Assembly: GCA_044357345.1 (NCBI GenBank) | Contig: JBIKPR010000002.1 | Span: 31,844 to 95,843 of the forward strand | DNA: 64,000 nt | Origin: JABMMZ01 sp044357345 | GTDB taxonomy: Bacteria; Bacteroidota; Bacteroidia; NS11-12g; UBA955 | Direction of reading: 5' to 3' | Shown here: positions 44,451 through 54,448 of the stretch, piece by piece | How positions within the stretch are numbered: the first letter of the stretch is position 1 | Layout of the letters: each line of letters starts with the position of its first letter | The notes under the pieces: model-generated | Seen by the model: only the letters and a program-made list of their open reading frames with translations | What the model was told of the DNA's origin: nothing | Databases searched by the model: none | Program-made: the position numbers and the translations under genes

Positions 44451-45583
44451 TTTTCAGAGAAAGACGTCAAAGTCATGGTTTGGTTGTGCAATTTACAATT
44501 TTGTTCGCCTTTCGATTTGAGCAATTCGCCATAGGAGTAAAATCCAGCAAAGTGTGTATGCTTATCGAACTGGTCTGTAACGGCTTCGATCTCGTCTTGG
44601 GTTAATTGTTTTAGGACGAGTTTTCTTCCGACGCAACTTACCATTAACATAAGTTCAGGTTCAGAAGCGATGTTCTCGCGAATAATGTTGGCTGCTTTTT
44701 CCGCGCCGTCGATTATTCGGTTGACATTGGCTTTCATCAAACGCACCGAAGCTCCTTTGGGGATATTCCCAGCAAAGGTCATGCTTTTATCGGCTTCGTT
44801 AATGCCTAATATCGTTCTTACCAACACTTCTGAATCTTCCGATTCGCGCATTTCTAAAGGGAAGAACAGTGCTGAGCCAGGCAGATCTTTAGACAATTCT
44901 CCAAGGTAAGATTTGTAGAGGTCTAGCGCAGGTTGATTGTCTATTTCATACACCACATTGTCTATGCTTTTGGTGACGAAACGGTCCATTCCAAAACTAT
45001 CCCAACCACCGAATGAAGCGGTATGGGTTTGGATGTCGCCATAAAAACCGACAGCAGAAATACAGTTAGGGACAAATTGATTGCTTCGGTCGCATACCAA
45101 GGTTTCTTGGAAAGCTGCGCCGTCTCCTGCCAAACCGCCAGAGACATTTACATTTGCATCGAGCAATGAATTGATGCCGTCCAACAAATGTGTGCCATTA
45201 ACGGCAATGCCGTCAGACAAAATGAATACATGTTTCAAACTATCGGCTTTGAGCGATTTGGCAATGCTTTGTCCAACATCAAAAGAATTGCCCACTTCAT
45301 TGAAATTGTAACTGCATTTTTTATACCGTGCTTTTTCTAATTTAACCGAGCATATTGAAAAAGAATGCTCCGAGAATTTTTTATTTGAAATTTCACCAGC
45401 TGTGCTACAACCCATGATATCAGAATCATGAAAGCAGGTGCTAATCTGTGATTTGATTTCTGGGTCAATTAGGAACATTTTATCTGAAAAAATAAAATGC
45501 AGGTCAAATTCTTTGGCCTGGAAATTCAATAAATGTTCAATTATTTGAATTTTGTTGTTGAAAATGAATTGAGTAATCTTCAT
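44447..45583 (-). CDS. FIST-domain sensory protein
   Basis: 378 residues. The FIST N domain (MGCSTAGEIS, HVFILSDGIAVNGTHLL, VSGGLAGDGAAFQETLV) and FIST C domain (LYKSYLGELSKDLP and HFAGFYSYGEL) are both complete. FIST proteins are thought to sense small molecules such as amino acids and pass the signal to a kinase or cyclase. The 4-bp overlap with the PAS kinase makes a sensor-kinase unit very likely. The ligand is unknown. Confidence 0.88.
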   Translation of the reverse strand: MKITQFIFNNKIQIIEHLLNFQAKEFDLHFIFSDKMFLIDPEIKSQISTCFHDSDIMGCSTAGEISNKKFSEHSFSICSVKLEKARYKKCSYNFNEVGNSFDVGQSIAKSLKADSLKHVFILSDGIAVNGTHLLDGINSLLDANVNVSGGLAGDGAAFQETLVCDRSNQFVPNCISAVGFYGDIQTHTASFGGWDSFGMDRFVTKSIDNVVYEIDNQPALDLYKSYLGELSKDLPGSALFFPLEMRESEDSEVLVRTILGINEADKSMTFAGNIPKGASVRLMKANVNRIIDGAEKAANIIRENIASEPELMLMVSCVGRKLVLKQLTQDEIEAVTDQFDKHTHFAGFYSYGELLKSKGEQNCKLHNQTMTLTSFSEK

Positions 45584-46053
45584 CTAATGTATTAATCGGT
45601 TATACTTTTGATCTATATGTCTTTCAAAAGTAACGATTTAGATGGTGTTTATCAAGAAAACACCTCTGATTTTTGACTGTTGTAATACATTGTTTTTTTT
45701 CAAGGTGTTGAAAGTTAGAATTTAATGTCATTAGTTTAGAAATAATAACTTGTATTTCTTTTTGGTTTGACCACTTGTCTTGGATTTTCTTTTTTTTGCC
45801 ATATAAAATTGAGTATAACTACTCAGTTGTTTATGGCTTTATTTACTTATTATCTTTAATTCATTAAAAGACATAGCTTTATAATTAAACATATAACAGC
45901 ATGGAACTCATATTTGATAAATGGCATTTTCTTTTAAATCACAATTGAGTAAAAATACTTATTTTTTGTGCCGAATTATTTTTTTATCCCTTACAAGATT
46001 CCTATTTTTCCCTTTTATTTGGCTTTAAAGCCAAAATTAAAATTTATATAAAT
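45584..46053. other. Divergent promoter region
   Basis: 470 bp of AT-rich sequence with no ORF. It separates the FIST operon (minus strand) from the lipoprotein at 46054. T-rich, with scattered ACTTGT and TTTTTTGCC words but no clear repeat. Confidence 0.4.
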
Positions 46054-46398
46054 ATGTCAAAAAACAAAGCAAAATTAAGCATTGTAAGCAGTTTAGTTGC
46101 CGCATCAGTGCTTGTCTTTGCTTCATGTAGTAAAGAGAAAATTGCAGTAAATGCAGTGAACGAATCTAGCAACAGTGCTTTAACCGAAGTTTCGGTTTTA
46201 GCATCTAACATGGTGGCTAAGCAAGCCTTGGTTAAATTCAGAAAAGGAACTCCAGTTAACGCAAAGAATGATGCTTTTGCAAGAGTTTCTGCCAAAACTG
46301 AAGAATTTATCTTCACCAAATCTATGGAAGTATCTGGTGAAACAGAGGGGTTGTATTTAATCAGTTTTCCAGCAGAGAAAGTGTTACCGTTCAGTTAG
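46054..46398 (+). CDS. Small lipoprotein, possibly the truncated start of a protease
   Basis: 114 residues. Lipoprotein signal VFASCSKEK (Cys near 25). The sequence after it (ALVKFRKGTPVNAKNDAFARV to LYLISFPAEKV) resembles an I9-like propeptide of subtilisin-type proteases, but the ORF stops 6 residues later. A second frame is open from 46377 to 46547 (ESVTVQLEKGRYILEVLL), so a frameshift may have split a longer gene. Could equally be a real short lipoprotein. The 46399-46694 stretch otherwise holds no gene. Confidence 0.5.
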   Translation: MSKNKAKLSIVSSLVAASVLVFASCSKEKIAVNAVNESSNSALTEVSVLASNMVAKQALVKFRKGTPVNAKNDAFARVSAKTEEFIFTKSMEVSGETEGLYLISFPAEKVLPFS

Positions 46399-46694
46399 AA
46401 AAAGGAAGGTATATTTTAGAAGTATTGTTAATGAAGGTGCATGGAAGCAAGTCTTGGTCATTCAATAAGGAAAAAACATACATTTTTGAAGCTCTTAGAT
46501 CTATAGATCTTAGAACTTTTTCTTTTTGTAATACTTCAGATCAATGAAATTAAGTCCAATATGATTCGCATACGCGTTTCTTAAAAAACCACTTGCATAA
46601 TTCGATTATAGTTCTATATTTGTTTTTCGAAGTGAGGGAAAGTTCAAAATAAAATCGAGTTTAATGATGCCAATATATATATCTACAAACACTT

Positions 46695-49600
46695 ATGAAA
46701 AGAAACTTACTTATTCTATTATGGAAACGCTGTGGCGTTTTGTTTTTAACCCTGCTGCCTTTTTTAGGTCACGCACAGTTAAGCGGTAATTATACCATTA
46801 ATCCGACTATTTCAGCCAGCAATACCAATTACCAAAATTGGGCTTCTGCAGTTGGTGACTTGATAAGTGGCTCGCGTAGCGATGGTGGAAACGCACAAGG
46901 TTCTGGTGTTAGTGGTGCTGTTGTGTTTTCTGTTTACGACACCGTTTACAACAATGTGGCCGTTGAGATTACTGCAATTACAGGGGCTTCGTCTACCAAC
47001 AGCATTACCTTTAAATCATCTAGGGGTGACAGCTCGAAATGTATTTTGAAAAACGCTTCTTCATCTTCGAGCACCAACGATTTTGTTTTGTCTTTGTATG
47101 GTGCCGATTACATCAATTTTAAACAAATTGGTTTTGAACGCACGGGAACTCAAACCTATTGCACCGTGGTGCAAATTTGGAACGATGCCGACTACAATAC
47201 CTTTACACGTTGTTATTTGCGGGGTAGAAAAATGCCCAGCAATTCGAGTTTAGGTTTTAATTATGGCATTGGATCTTGTTTCTTTATTTCAGGCAATGCC
47301 GATTACACGCAATTGCTTCAAAATAGAATGTTGTACGGCTATAATGGATTGTATTGCGCAACGGCAAATACTGGGTTTTTAATAGATAAAAATATTATTG
47401 ATACCAGTGGTTCTGCAGGAATTTATATGACTGGTCAAACCACTTTGCGCATCACCAACAATCAATTTAGAATGGGTGACTTTGGCCCCAACCAAGGACA
47501 CTACACCTCTTATGGTATGCGCATTGAATCGTCGCCAAGCATGGTGATAGCGGGAAATAAAGTTCAAATGCTTACGGTCAATTCGCAGGTATGCAGAGCT
47601 GTTATTTTAGCCGGCACCACCAGCACAGCTTCGGCGCCAACTTTGGTGTACAACAATTGGATATTGAACAGCGGAGGTACGGGCGATTGTACCGGTTTGG
47701 CCGTTTACTTATGCAGTTATTTAAATTTTTATTACAACAATGTCTTGGTTAATTCATCTCTTTCTAGTGGTGCCGCTTATTACCATTATCCTCAATACTC
47801 AAATTCTTACATCCGTTTAGTTAACAACAATTTGATCAACAAAGGGGCAGGGTATGCCATCAATGTTCCTGGTACCAATACTGCAGATTTCGATTCTGTT
47901 GATTACAATAATTTGTTCAGTGCTGGAACGAATTTAGGTCAATGGTCTGCAACCAATTACACCAGCATGTCTGCCTGGAAATCTAATACCGGTAAAGATG
48001 CCAATTCAATGAATTTGGATCCAGGTTATTTGAGTACTTCCGATCTGCATATTTCAAGTATAGGATTAAACGGAAAAGCTTTGAAATTGGCTTGGGTAAA
48101 AACAGATATAGACAATGAGATGCGCGACACGAGTGCTCCAGATATTGGTGCGGATGAATTTTTCCCAGTATCCCGTGATATTGGTATTACTAGTCTCGAC
48201 AGTCCTATGGTTTTTTGTGCTGGTACACATAAAGTAAAAGTGCGTTTTCAGAATTATGGATCAGACACCATTAAGTCCACTCAAATTGTGTGGCAGGTAA
48301 ATACTGTTGCACAAACTTCCTACAATTGGACAGGTGTATTGGCTCCTGGAGCAACTTCTGCAGCTATCCAAATTGGAACTTATACCGTAAGTGCCAACAC
48401 GCCTTACACCTTTAAGATGTGGACACGGATTCCAAATAATTTGAGCGACGGGAAACCCGCCAATGACACCTTGAAGGTCACGCGTTTGGCGGGCTTAAGT
48501 GGAACATACAGTTTGGGTGATACCGCAGGAACCGATTTTAAGTCGTTTAACGATGCCATTAATTCATTGTCAGCGCGCGGTATTTGTGGTCCAATAACTT
48601 TTAATGTTCGACCAGGTGTTTACAACGAACAAATCACTTTCCTGCAATTGCCGGGCATGGGTGTAAGCAATCCAATTGTGTTTCAAAACAGAACCAAAGA
48701 TAGCTCGAATGTTATGATCACCTTGCCCTCGACCACAGCAACTGGCAATAACAATGCGACCTTGCAATTGAGGGGTGCTGACTATGTTACATTTAAAGGA
48801 ATTACCTTTACAAGAACGGGGGTTAATCCATATGCGTATGTTATACATATCTTAAATGGGTCTAACCACAACACGTTTTCACATTGTCAAATGATAGGTG
48901 TTAAAGCGGCATCTTCAACTGCTACGGCGGTGAATGTGTGGTCGGATGCTGGGGTTGATGAATACAATGTGTTTTCAAACAACAATATTCGATTGGGGAC
49001 TTACAATTTCTTATATACCTCGGGCAATAATTCTGCTCACGAGCAAGGTACGGTATTGGATGGAAATGTATTTGACAGTTCATACAACCAAGCGGTATTG
49101 ATTAACTACAACGATGGCATGGTGATTAAGAACAATACCTTCTTAAACAACAGCACGGCTTTGTCGGGTAATTCGCATATTCAATTAAAGCGCTGTGACA
49201 ATCTTGTTCGAATAGAAAACAACCGATTTACAGGAACGAATGCTGAATCGGCTGTGTTGTTAAGCAATTGCACTTCCAACAGCAGCGCGCCAAGTTTGGT
49301 GGTTAACAATGTGGTGACTAAAGGAATAGGAAAAGGATTTTCTATTGATACCGCACAAAACTATACTTTCGGTTTTAACAGCATGTATTTTAGCACCAAT
49401 GCAAATACCAATGCTGGGATATATTCAATGCACAATGCCAATGGTGGATTGTCTTTCTTGAACAACAATATTTATATGGCTGGCGGTGATGCATTTAATG
49501 TGATAGCGCCAAGTTCAATAACAACAAGTAACTACAATAATTTAATTTCTAAAGGCACTCAGTTTTCTTATTGGGGTGCTGCTACCAGCGATTTGGCGAG

Positions 49601-51581
49601 TTTGAGATCAGTAAGTGGTAAAGAGCAAAATTCATTGTCTGTTGATCCGTTTTTTACCTCTTCATTAAACTTGCATATCATCAATCCACTGATGAAGAAT
49701 TCAGGCACACCGATAGTTGGAGTAAAATTGGATTTTGATGGTGAAAAACGCGACAGTTTGAAACCCGATATTGGGGCTGACGAATTTAAATTGGCCGCCA
49801 ACGATGCTGGGGTTTCTGATTTATACAAACCATTGGCGGGTAGTTGTGCAGGTTTATTGCCACTGGAAATTGTTTTGAACAATTATGGCGGAGATACCTT
49901 GAAGTCTGTGACCATAGAATGGAAGGCAGCAGGCGTTCCGCAAACACCATTTACATGGACAGGGGTTTTGTTGAGCAAGCAAAGAGATACCTTTGTATTG
50001 GGTAATTTCAATTTTGCAAAAACACTAAACCCTAAATTTATAATTTGGAGCAGTTTGCCAAACGGACAAACAGATGCCATTCGATTTAACGACACCTTTA
50101 CAGGCAACCGTTCTACCAGAGCTTTGCCTGCTGCCGATGCGGGTGTTGATCAAACAGCCTGTGCAGGAGTAGGCGTGGTATTGGGTCCTAATGCGGTTAC
50201 AGGTAATACCTATGTATGGAATGATATTGACAACCAAGTTCAGGTTGGTACAGCCTCGAAAATTTCAGTGACGCCACCAACTAAAACCAGTTATGAATTG
50301 ATTGTAACCAATAGTGCTTTTGGTTGCAGCAAACGAGATACGGTGGTGGTAAGTATCAACGCTTCGCCAATTGCAAATGCAGGTGTCGATAAGTCGGTTT
50401 GTTTTGGGTCTTTTGTTTCGATAGGAACCGCAGCGCAGTCAGGATTTACATACTCATGGAGCAGTTCACCTAGTGGCTATACAAATTCAACAGCCAATCC
50501 AAGTATCTTAGCTCTACAAACCACTTTGTATATTGTGCAAAAGACGATTACATCAAGTTCGTGCAGCGATTTGGATACCGTATTGGTAACTGTTAATGCT
50601 TTGCCATCACCAACTATTTCAGGAACCGCAGCCATGTGTCAAGGCACAGAACAAATTTATAGCACCAAATTGAATGTGGGCAGTACCTACAAATGGAGCA
50701 ATGCAATCGGGCAATTTATCAGCGGGCAAAACAGCAATTCGACCAATATAAAATGGAATAGCGCTGGACTGGATAATATTAGTGTTGTAGAGACGAATTC
50801 AAAGGGTTGTAAGGATACAGTTTATTATTCGATTGAGGTCTATACAAAACCAATTTCGAAATTCACTGCCACCGATGCTTGTGTGGGTGCCGCTGTGCAA
50901 TTTAGCGATTCAAGTAAGGGGGCAACAAGTTGGTCTTGGAACTTTGCAGATGGTAATTTGTCTACGCAAAGGAATCCTTCCCATACCTTTAACAGTGCAG
51001 CTTCTTACAATGTACAACAAATTGTTTCCAGTCAGTATGGCTGTGTGGATACCAGTGTAACTACAACTTATGTAAATCCTTCGCCAAAAGCAAAATTCGG
51101 AATGAAAAAAGGGCAATCCTTAGATTTTACTTTTACAGATTCTACGCTTAAAAATGGGGGAACGATAGTGTCTTATATTTGGTATTTTGGGGATGGCGAT
51201 TCAGTGGTGTATTCTTCGCAAACAAACCCTCAACATACCTATAAGGCTGAGGGGAATTACACAGTACGATTGTGTGTGAAGACCAATAGGGATTGTGAAA
51301 GTTGCACCACTATGCAGGTGTCAGCAGTGGGATTGAATCAGATTCGAATTTCAAATTTGAAAATTTATCCAAATCCGAATGCTGGGGTGTTTGAATTAAG
51401 TGCCGATGAAGTCATTGAGCAAATAGAAGTAATGAATGTTGCCGGTCAAGTGGTTCGGAAAATTGATGCAGGAAGTAAGCAAATGGAGATTGATATACGG
51501 GCATTGAAAAATGGCATTTACTTTATACGTGTTCAAATAAACGGATACAGCAGTGTGGTAAAAATAATAAAGCAAGGATAG
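46695..51581 (+). CDS. Large secreted beta-helix / PKD adhesin with T9SS sorting domain
   Basis: 1628 residues. Signal peptide (LLPFLGHAQ), then two homologous right-handed parallel beta-helix units of about 450 residues (paired phrases YGADYINFKQIGFERTG and LRGADYVTFKGITFTRTG, each closing with DIGADEF), Ig-like segments, and two PKD domains near 1380-1540 (SWSWNFADGNLSTQRNPSHT and YIWYFGDGDSVVYSSQTNPQ). The last 75 residues are the Por-type sorting domain (IYPNPNAGVFELSAD). It is probably a surface adhesin or polysaccharide-binding protein. No catalytic residues of a pectate lyase could be assigned. Confidence 0.88.
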   Translation: MKRNLLILLWKRCGVLFLTLLPFLGHAQLSGNYTINPTISASNTNYQNWASAVGDLISGSRSDGGNAQGSGVSGAVVFSVYDTVYNNVAVEITAITGASSTNSITFKSSRGDSSKCILKNASSSSSTNDFVLSLYGADYINFKQIGFERTGTQTYCTVVQIWNDADYNTFTRCYLRGRKMPSNSSLGFNYGIGSCFFISGNADYTQLLQNRMLYGYNGLYCATANTGFLIDKNIIDTSGSAGIYMTGQTTLRITNNQFRMGDFGPNQGHYTSYGMRIESSPSMVIAGNKVQMLTVNSQVCRAVILAGTTSTASAPTLVYNNWILNSGGTGDCTGLAVYLCSYLNFYYNNVLVNSSLSSGAAYYHYPQYSNSYIRLVNNNLINKGAGYAINVPGTNTADFDSVDYNNLFSAGTNLGQWSATNYTSMSAWKSNTGKDANSMNLDPGYLSTSDLHISSIGLNGKALKLAWVKTDIDNEMRDTSAPDIGADEFFPVSRDIGITSLDSPMVFCAGTHKVKVRFQNYGSDTIKSTQIVWQVNTVAQTSYNWTGVLAPGATSAAIQIGTYTVSANTPYTFKMWTRIPNNLSDGKPANDTLKVTRLAGLSGTYSLGDTAGTDFKSFNDAINSLSARGICGPITFNVRPGVYNEQITFLQLPGMGVSNPIVFQNRTKDSSNVMITLPSTTATGNNNATLQLRGADYVTFKGITFTRTGVNPYAYVIHILNGSNHNTFSHCQMIGVKAASSTATAVNVWSDAGVDEYNVFSNNNIRLGTYNFLYTSGNNSAHEQGTVLDGNVFDSSYNQAVLINYNDGMVIKNNTFLNNSTALSGNSHIQLKRCDNLVRIENNRFTGTNAESAVLLSNCTSNSSAPSLVVNNVVTKGIGKGFSIDTAQNYTFGFNSMYFSTNANTNAGIYSMHNANGGLSFLNNNIYMAGGDAFNVIAPSSITTSNYNNLISKGTQFSYWGAATSDLASLRSVSGKEQNSLSVDPFFTSSLNLHIINPLMKNSGTPIVGVKLDFDGEKRDSLKPDIGADEFKLAANDAGVSDLYKPLAGSCAGLLPLEIVLNNYGGDTLKSVTIEWKAAGVPQTPFTWTGVLLSKQRDTFVLGNFNFAKTLNPKFIIWSSLPNGQTDAIRFNDTFTGNRSTRALPAADAGVDQTACAGVGVVLGPNAVTGNTYVWNDIDNQVQVGTASKISVTPPTKTSYELIVTNSAFGCSKRDTVVVSINASPIANAGVDKSVCFGSFVSIGTAAQSGFTYSWSSSPSGYTNSTANPSILALQTTLYIVQKTITSSSCSDLDTVLVTVNALPSPTISGTAAMCQGTEQIYSTKLNVGSTYKWSNAIGQFISGQNSNSTNIKWNSAGLDNISVVETNSKGCKDTVYYSIEVYTKPISKFTATDACVGAAVQFSDSSKGATSWSWNFADGNLSTQRNPSHTFNSAASYNVQQIVSSQYGCVDTSVTTTYVNPSPKAKFGMKKGQSLDFTFTDSTLKNGGTIVSYIWYFGDGDSVVYSSQTNPQHTYKAEGNYTVRLCVKTNRDCESCTTMQVSAVGLNQIRISNLKIYPNPNAGVFELSADEVIEQIEVMNVAGQVVRKIDAGSKQMEIDIRALKNGIYFIRVQINGYSSVVKIIKQG

Positions 51582-51607
51582 TTTTTAAAATTAAATTGAG
51601 ACGAGAA

Positions 51608-51640
51608 TGCCCGCGCCCTATGGGGTGCGGGTTTCTTTTT
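51608..51640 (+). terminator. Terminator of the large adhesin gene
   Basis: CCCGCGCCC with GGGGTGCGGG (one G-U) and a following TTTCTTTTT. Confidence 0.85.
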
Positions 51641-51693
51641 AGACAATTATTGACACTAAATTTGGTCGGTTAAAAACGAATTTTAATCAAATA

Positions 51694-51736
51694 TAGTACT
51701 TTGTATTGCATAGTACTAAAATATTTTATATGTTTG
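51694..51736 (+). promoter_or_regulatory. PadR operator and promoter
   Basis: Inverted repeat TAGTACT (51694-51700), 11-nt spacer, AGTACTA (51712-51718), next to ATTG at about -33 and the -7 box TATGTTTG at 51729-51736. CAGC separates the box from the ATG, so the message is leaderless. The operator overlaps the -33 region, which fits autorepression by PadR. Confidence 0.55.
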
Positions 51737-51740
51737 CAGC

Positions 51741-52070
51741 ATGGATTTGGAGAATACACAATCGCAAATGCGGAAAGGGATCTTGGAATATTGCATTATG
51801 TGCATTATAGACAAGAAGGAATGCTATGCGTCGGATATAATTGATCGAATGAAGGAAGCCAAATTAATTGTGGTTGAAGGAACCTTGTATCCTTTGTTGA
51901 CCCGATTAAAAAATGCTGGCTTATTGAATTATAAGTGGGAAGAATCGAAATCGGGACCACCGAGAAAATATTACACTTTAACCACCGAGGGAGAAGAATT
52001 TTTAGAAGGCATGCATGCCACTTGGAGTGAGCTGAGCGGCGCAGTAAATAAAATATTAAAAAACAAATAA
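51741..52070 (+). CDS. PadR-family transcriptional regulator
   Basis: 109 residues. Winged helix with YCIMCIIDKKECYASDIIDRM, EGTLYPLLTRLKNAGLL and SGPPRKYYTLTTEGEEFL, the canonical PadR/Vtr pattern. It probably represses its own operon. It precedes the PspC protein gene by 16 bp. Confidence 0.93.
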   Translation: MDLENTQSQMRKGILEYCIMCIIDKKECYASDIIDRMKEAKLIVVEGTLYPLLTRLKNAGLLNYKWEESKSGPPRKYYTLTTEGEEFLEGMHATWSELSGAVNKILKNK

Positions 52071-52086
52071 AAACACCATTGATCTT

Positions 52087-53619
52087 ATGAATAAAATCAT
52101 TTCAGCCAACATTAACGGATTTGTCTTTCAGATAGACGAATTGGCTTACACCAAATTAAAAGCTTATTTAGACATGATTAAGCAAAAGGTTGGCAATGCC
52201 GAAGTTGCTCAAGACATTGAGAACCGTATTGCAGAACTATTTAGTGAGCGCTTAAAAAATGGAAGCACAGCCATATTCGACCAAGACGTTGATGAGGTGA
52301 TGCATCAAATAGGCAAGCCAGAGCAATTTGGCACCGAAGAACAAGAAGAAAAAGCAGATGGAAGTTCATCTAGCTCTACTTATCAAGAGCCTCTTAAACG
52401 CAGATTGTATAGAGATGCTGACGATAAAGTCATCGGTGGTGTGTGTAGTGGTATAGCTACTTATTTCGGATTAGATCCTGTGATTATCCGCTTGGCTTTC
52501 GCTGGCGCCTTATTCTTTTTTGGTTCAGGCGTGGTCTTGTATATTTTGTTGATGATTGTATTGCCTAAAGCAGAAACACCTGCGCAAAAATTGGAAATGC
52601 GCGGCGAGCCGGTCGACTATAAGAATGTGTCAAAAACAGTTGAGAAAGAATTTAAAGATGCGTTTTCAAAATACAAACCTGAGGTAAAAACTGGGGTAGA
52701 ACGTTTTGTTGAAATAGCGGTTAAAATAGGCATGATCGTCTTGCTCGTCTTTTTAGTAAGCGTACTTATACCTGGGGCCTTCGCATTGATAACTGGACTA
52801 GGTGTAGCGTCATGGACCTTGCCGACTTTAAGTGCTTTTTTGTTTACCAGCACCACTGAATCGTATTTGATTTTATTGGGCTTGGTTTTGTTTACCGTCG
52901 TTCCACTGTTTGGCGTCTTGTATGCGATACTTCGAATCTTGTTTAAAGTAAGACCCTTGCACAAAGCCATAAGCATAGGCTTGTCTTTAATTTGGTTCAC
53001 TGGTTTTTGTATATTGGCGTATAGCACCTATAATATTGGCAAGCAGTTTTCGAATGTAAATAAAGTGCTTGAAATCGATACCTTGCCTACAGTTGGATAT
53101 CAATCAAATTTAATTGTGAAAGTTGAAAATTCTGATTTGGCTTATTATGAAGATAACACGGTTAAAATTAATGGTATTAAAATGAATATTAAATACAAGA
53201 ACGAGGATGGTGTTGAAAACGAGATTAATTCACCAGAAGAAATGCATGAGTTTTTGGACCGTAAGGTTGGTGAAAATGTGCATTTGAGAATTGTTCAAGG
53301 GTTTACCGATAAGCCAGTTTTGAAAATTCAAAAACAATCAAGGGGCTTAGATAAAAGAAATGCATTTATGAATGCAGAACAAATTGTTTATGAATATACA
53401 TTCAAAGATTCGGTATTGAATTTGTCTCCAATTTTTTCGCTTAAAACAGATCAATTGTGGCGCAATCAAAAAGTAATAATGACTTTAGAAGTTCCAAGAA
53501 ATTACAATTTGTTGGTGGATCCAAGTTGTGAAGATATATTAGAAGACAACGAACATTTTGAAATGGAATTTGGCAAGTATTTGCATATTGATAAATTGCA
53601 AAAAGGAGAGGAAGAATAG
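52087..53619 (+). CDS. PspC-domain membrane protein
   Basis: 510 residues. N-terminal cytoplasmic helical segment of about 110 residues (DIENRIAELFSERL), the PspC domain near 110-175 (RRLYRDADDKVIGGVCSGIATYFGLDPVIIRLAFA), several membrane spans near 210-320 and a beta-rich C-terminal part of about 185 residues. PspC proteins respond to envelope stress. The PadR-PspC pairing is common in Bacteroidota; PadR probably controls the level of this protein. Confidence 0.88.
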   Translation: MNKIISANINGFVFQIDELAYTKLKAYLDMIKQKVGNAEVAQDIENRIAELFSERLKNGSTAIFDQDVDEVMHQIGKPEQFGTEEQEEKADGSSSSSTYQEPLKRRLYRDADDKVIGGVCSGIATYFGLDPVIIRLAFAGALFFFGSGVVLYILLMIVLPKAETPAQKLEMRGEPVDYKNVSKTVEKEFKDAFSKYKPEVKTGVERFVEIAVKIGMIVLLVFLVSVLIPGAFALITGLGVASWTLPTLSAFLFTSTTESYLILLGLVLFTVVPLFGVLYAILRILFKVRPLHKAISIGLSLIWFTGFCILAYSTYNIGKQFSNVNKVLEIDTLPTVGYQSNLIVKVENSDLAYYEDNTVKINGIKMNIKYKNEDGVENEINSPEEMHEFLDRKVGENVHLRIVQGFTDKPVLKIQKQSRGLDKRNAFMNAEQIVYEYTFKDSVLNLSPIFSLKTDQLWRNQKVIMTLEVPRNYNLLVDPSCEDILEDNEHFEMEFGKYLHIDKLQKGEEE

Positions 53620-53641
53620 ATATAAATTGGTTTAAAAAATA

Positions 53642-53675
53642 AATAACCACATTCGGAAACGGGTGTGGTTTTTTA
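53642..53675. terminator. Bidirectional terminator between pspC and the S24 repressor
   Basis: ACCACATTCG, GAAA loop, CGGGTGTGGTTTTTT: a stem with T run on the plus strand and an A run on its left for the converging gene. Confidence 0.8.
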
Positions 53676-54419
53676 TTGACCTAATTCCACCCGCATGCTG
53701 TTAAGCATTTTGATGATGCTGTCTATATTGAGTTCTTCGGTTTTGGTGTCGGAAATATTAAGGGTACAAACGAATTCCCAGATTTCTAAAACATCCGCAT
53801 GTTTAACTTTGTAGGCTTCGTATTGTTTGTTGTCGGAATGCAGTTCGAGGAACTGTGGTTTTTTATAAACCCTCTTGTACACGATGCCCTCGTCGCGTGT
53901 TATGAGTACATAAGTGCTGCCATCTTTAATGTCTTTAATGGACTCTGAATATTTGCCGATAACAAAACAGCCGGGTTTAAGTGGAGGCATAGAATCGCCT
54001 TTGATCGGGAAGGCGCGGTGTTTGCCAATAATTTTAAACGGCAGGTTCATGTTTGGAAGCTTTTCAAAATACTCGGGATCAGCATAACCATTGAGGTAAC
54101 CAGCAGAAGCTTTAACGGTAACAACTTCCACCATATCGTTGTTGTTTTTATCGAGTACGATTGGAAAAAGCAAACGGTTTTCACCCACTTTAATCATGGA
54201 AGCCAAATCAAATTTTCTGAGGTCAGCACGGATAAGTGCATCGATGGCGATGTGGTAAAGTTTAGACAATTTGATCAAAACATCTATAGGCGGATCGCAG
54301 CGTTCTTCCTCATAAGAACCAATACGCGCTCTGGTGATGTCGAGTTTGTCGGCCAATTGTTCTTGTGACCAAGATTTTAATTGACGTAAATGCCTGATGT
54401 TGCTCGCAATATGTTTCAT
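53673..54419 (-). CDS. LexA-like S24 repressor (XRE + peptidase)
   Basis: 248 residues. XRE-type helix-turn-helix at about 9-63 (SWSQEQLADKLDITRARIGSYEEER) and an S24 self-cleavage domain with cleavage site Ala106-Gly107 (KASAGYL), nucleophile Ser143 (GDSM) and general base Lys182 (YKRV). All three are intact, so RecA-stimulated autoproteolysis is expected. It is divergent from a dinB-dnaE2 operon, as LexA-like repressors are in SOS mutagenesis cassettes. A 20-bp inverted repeat overlaps its own -7 box. Confidence 0.88.
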   Translation of the reverse strand: MKHIASNIRHLRQLKSWSQEQLADKLDITRARIGSYEEERCDPPIDVLIKLSKLYHIAIDALIRADLRKFDLASMIKVGENRLLFPIVLDKNNNDMVEVVTVKASAGYLNGYADPEYFEKLPNMNLPFKIIGKHRAFPIKGDSMPPLKPGCFVIGKYSESIKDIKDGSTYVLITRDEGIVYKRVYKKPQFLELHSDNKQYEAYKVKHADVLEIWEFVCTLNISDTKTEELNIDSIIKMLNSMRVELGQ

Positions 54420-54428
54420 GCTAAAATA

Positions 54429-54448
54429 TTTAGTACAAACATACTAAA
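54429..54448 (-). promoter_or_regulatory. Operator of the S24 repressor over its own -7 box
   Basis: TTTAGTA, CAAACA, TACTAAA: perfect 7-bp arms. On the minus strand the centre reads TATGTTTG, a -7 box, so repressor binding should block its own promoter. A second such site ahead of dinB was not found. Confidence 0.7.

Noticed and set aside
51666..51740. Riboswitch or leader RNA ahead of padR
   Set aside because: The -7 box touches the start codon, leaving no leader; the inverted repeat fits an operator better.
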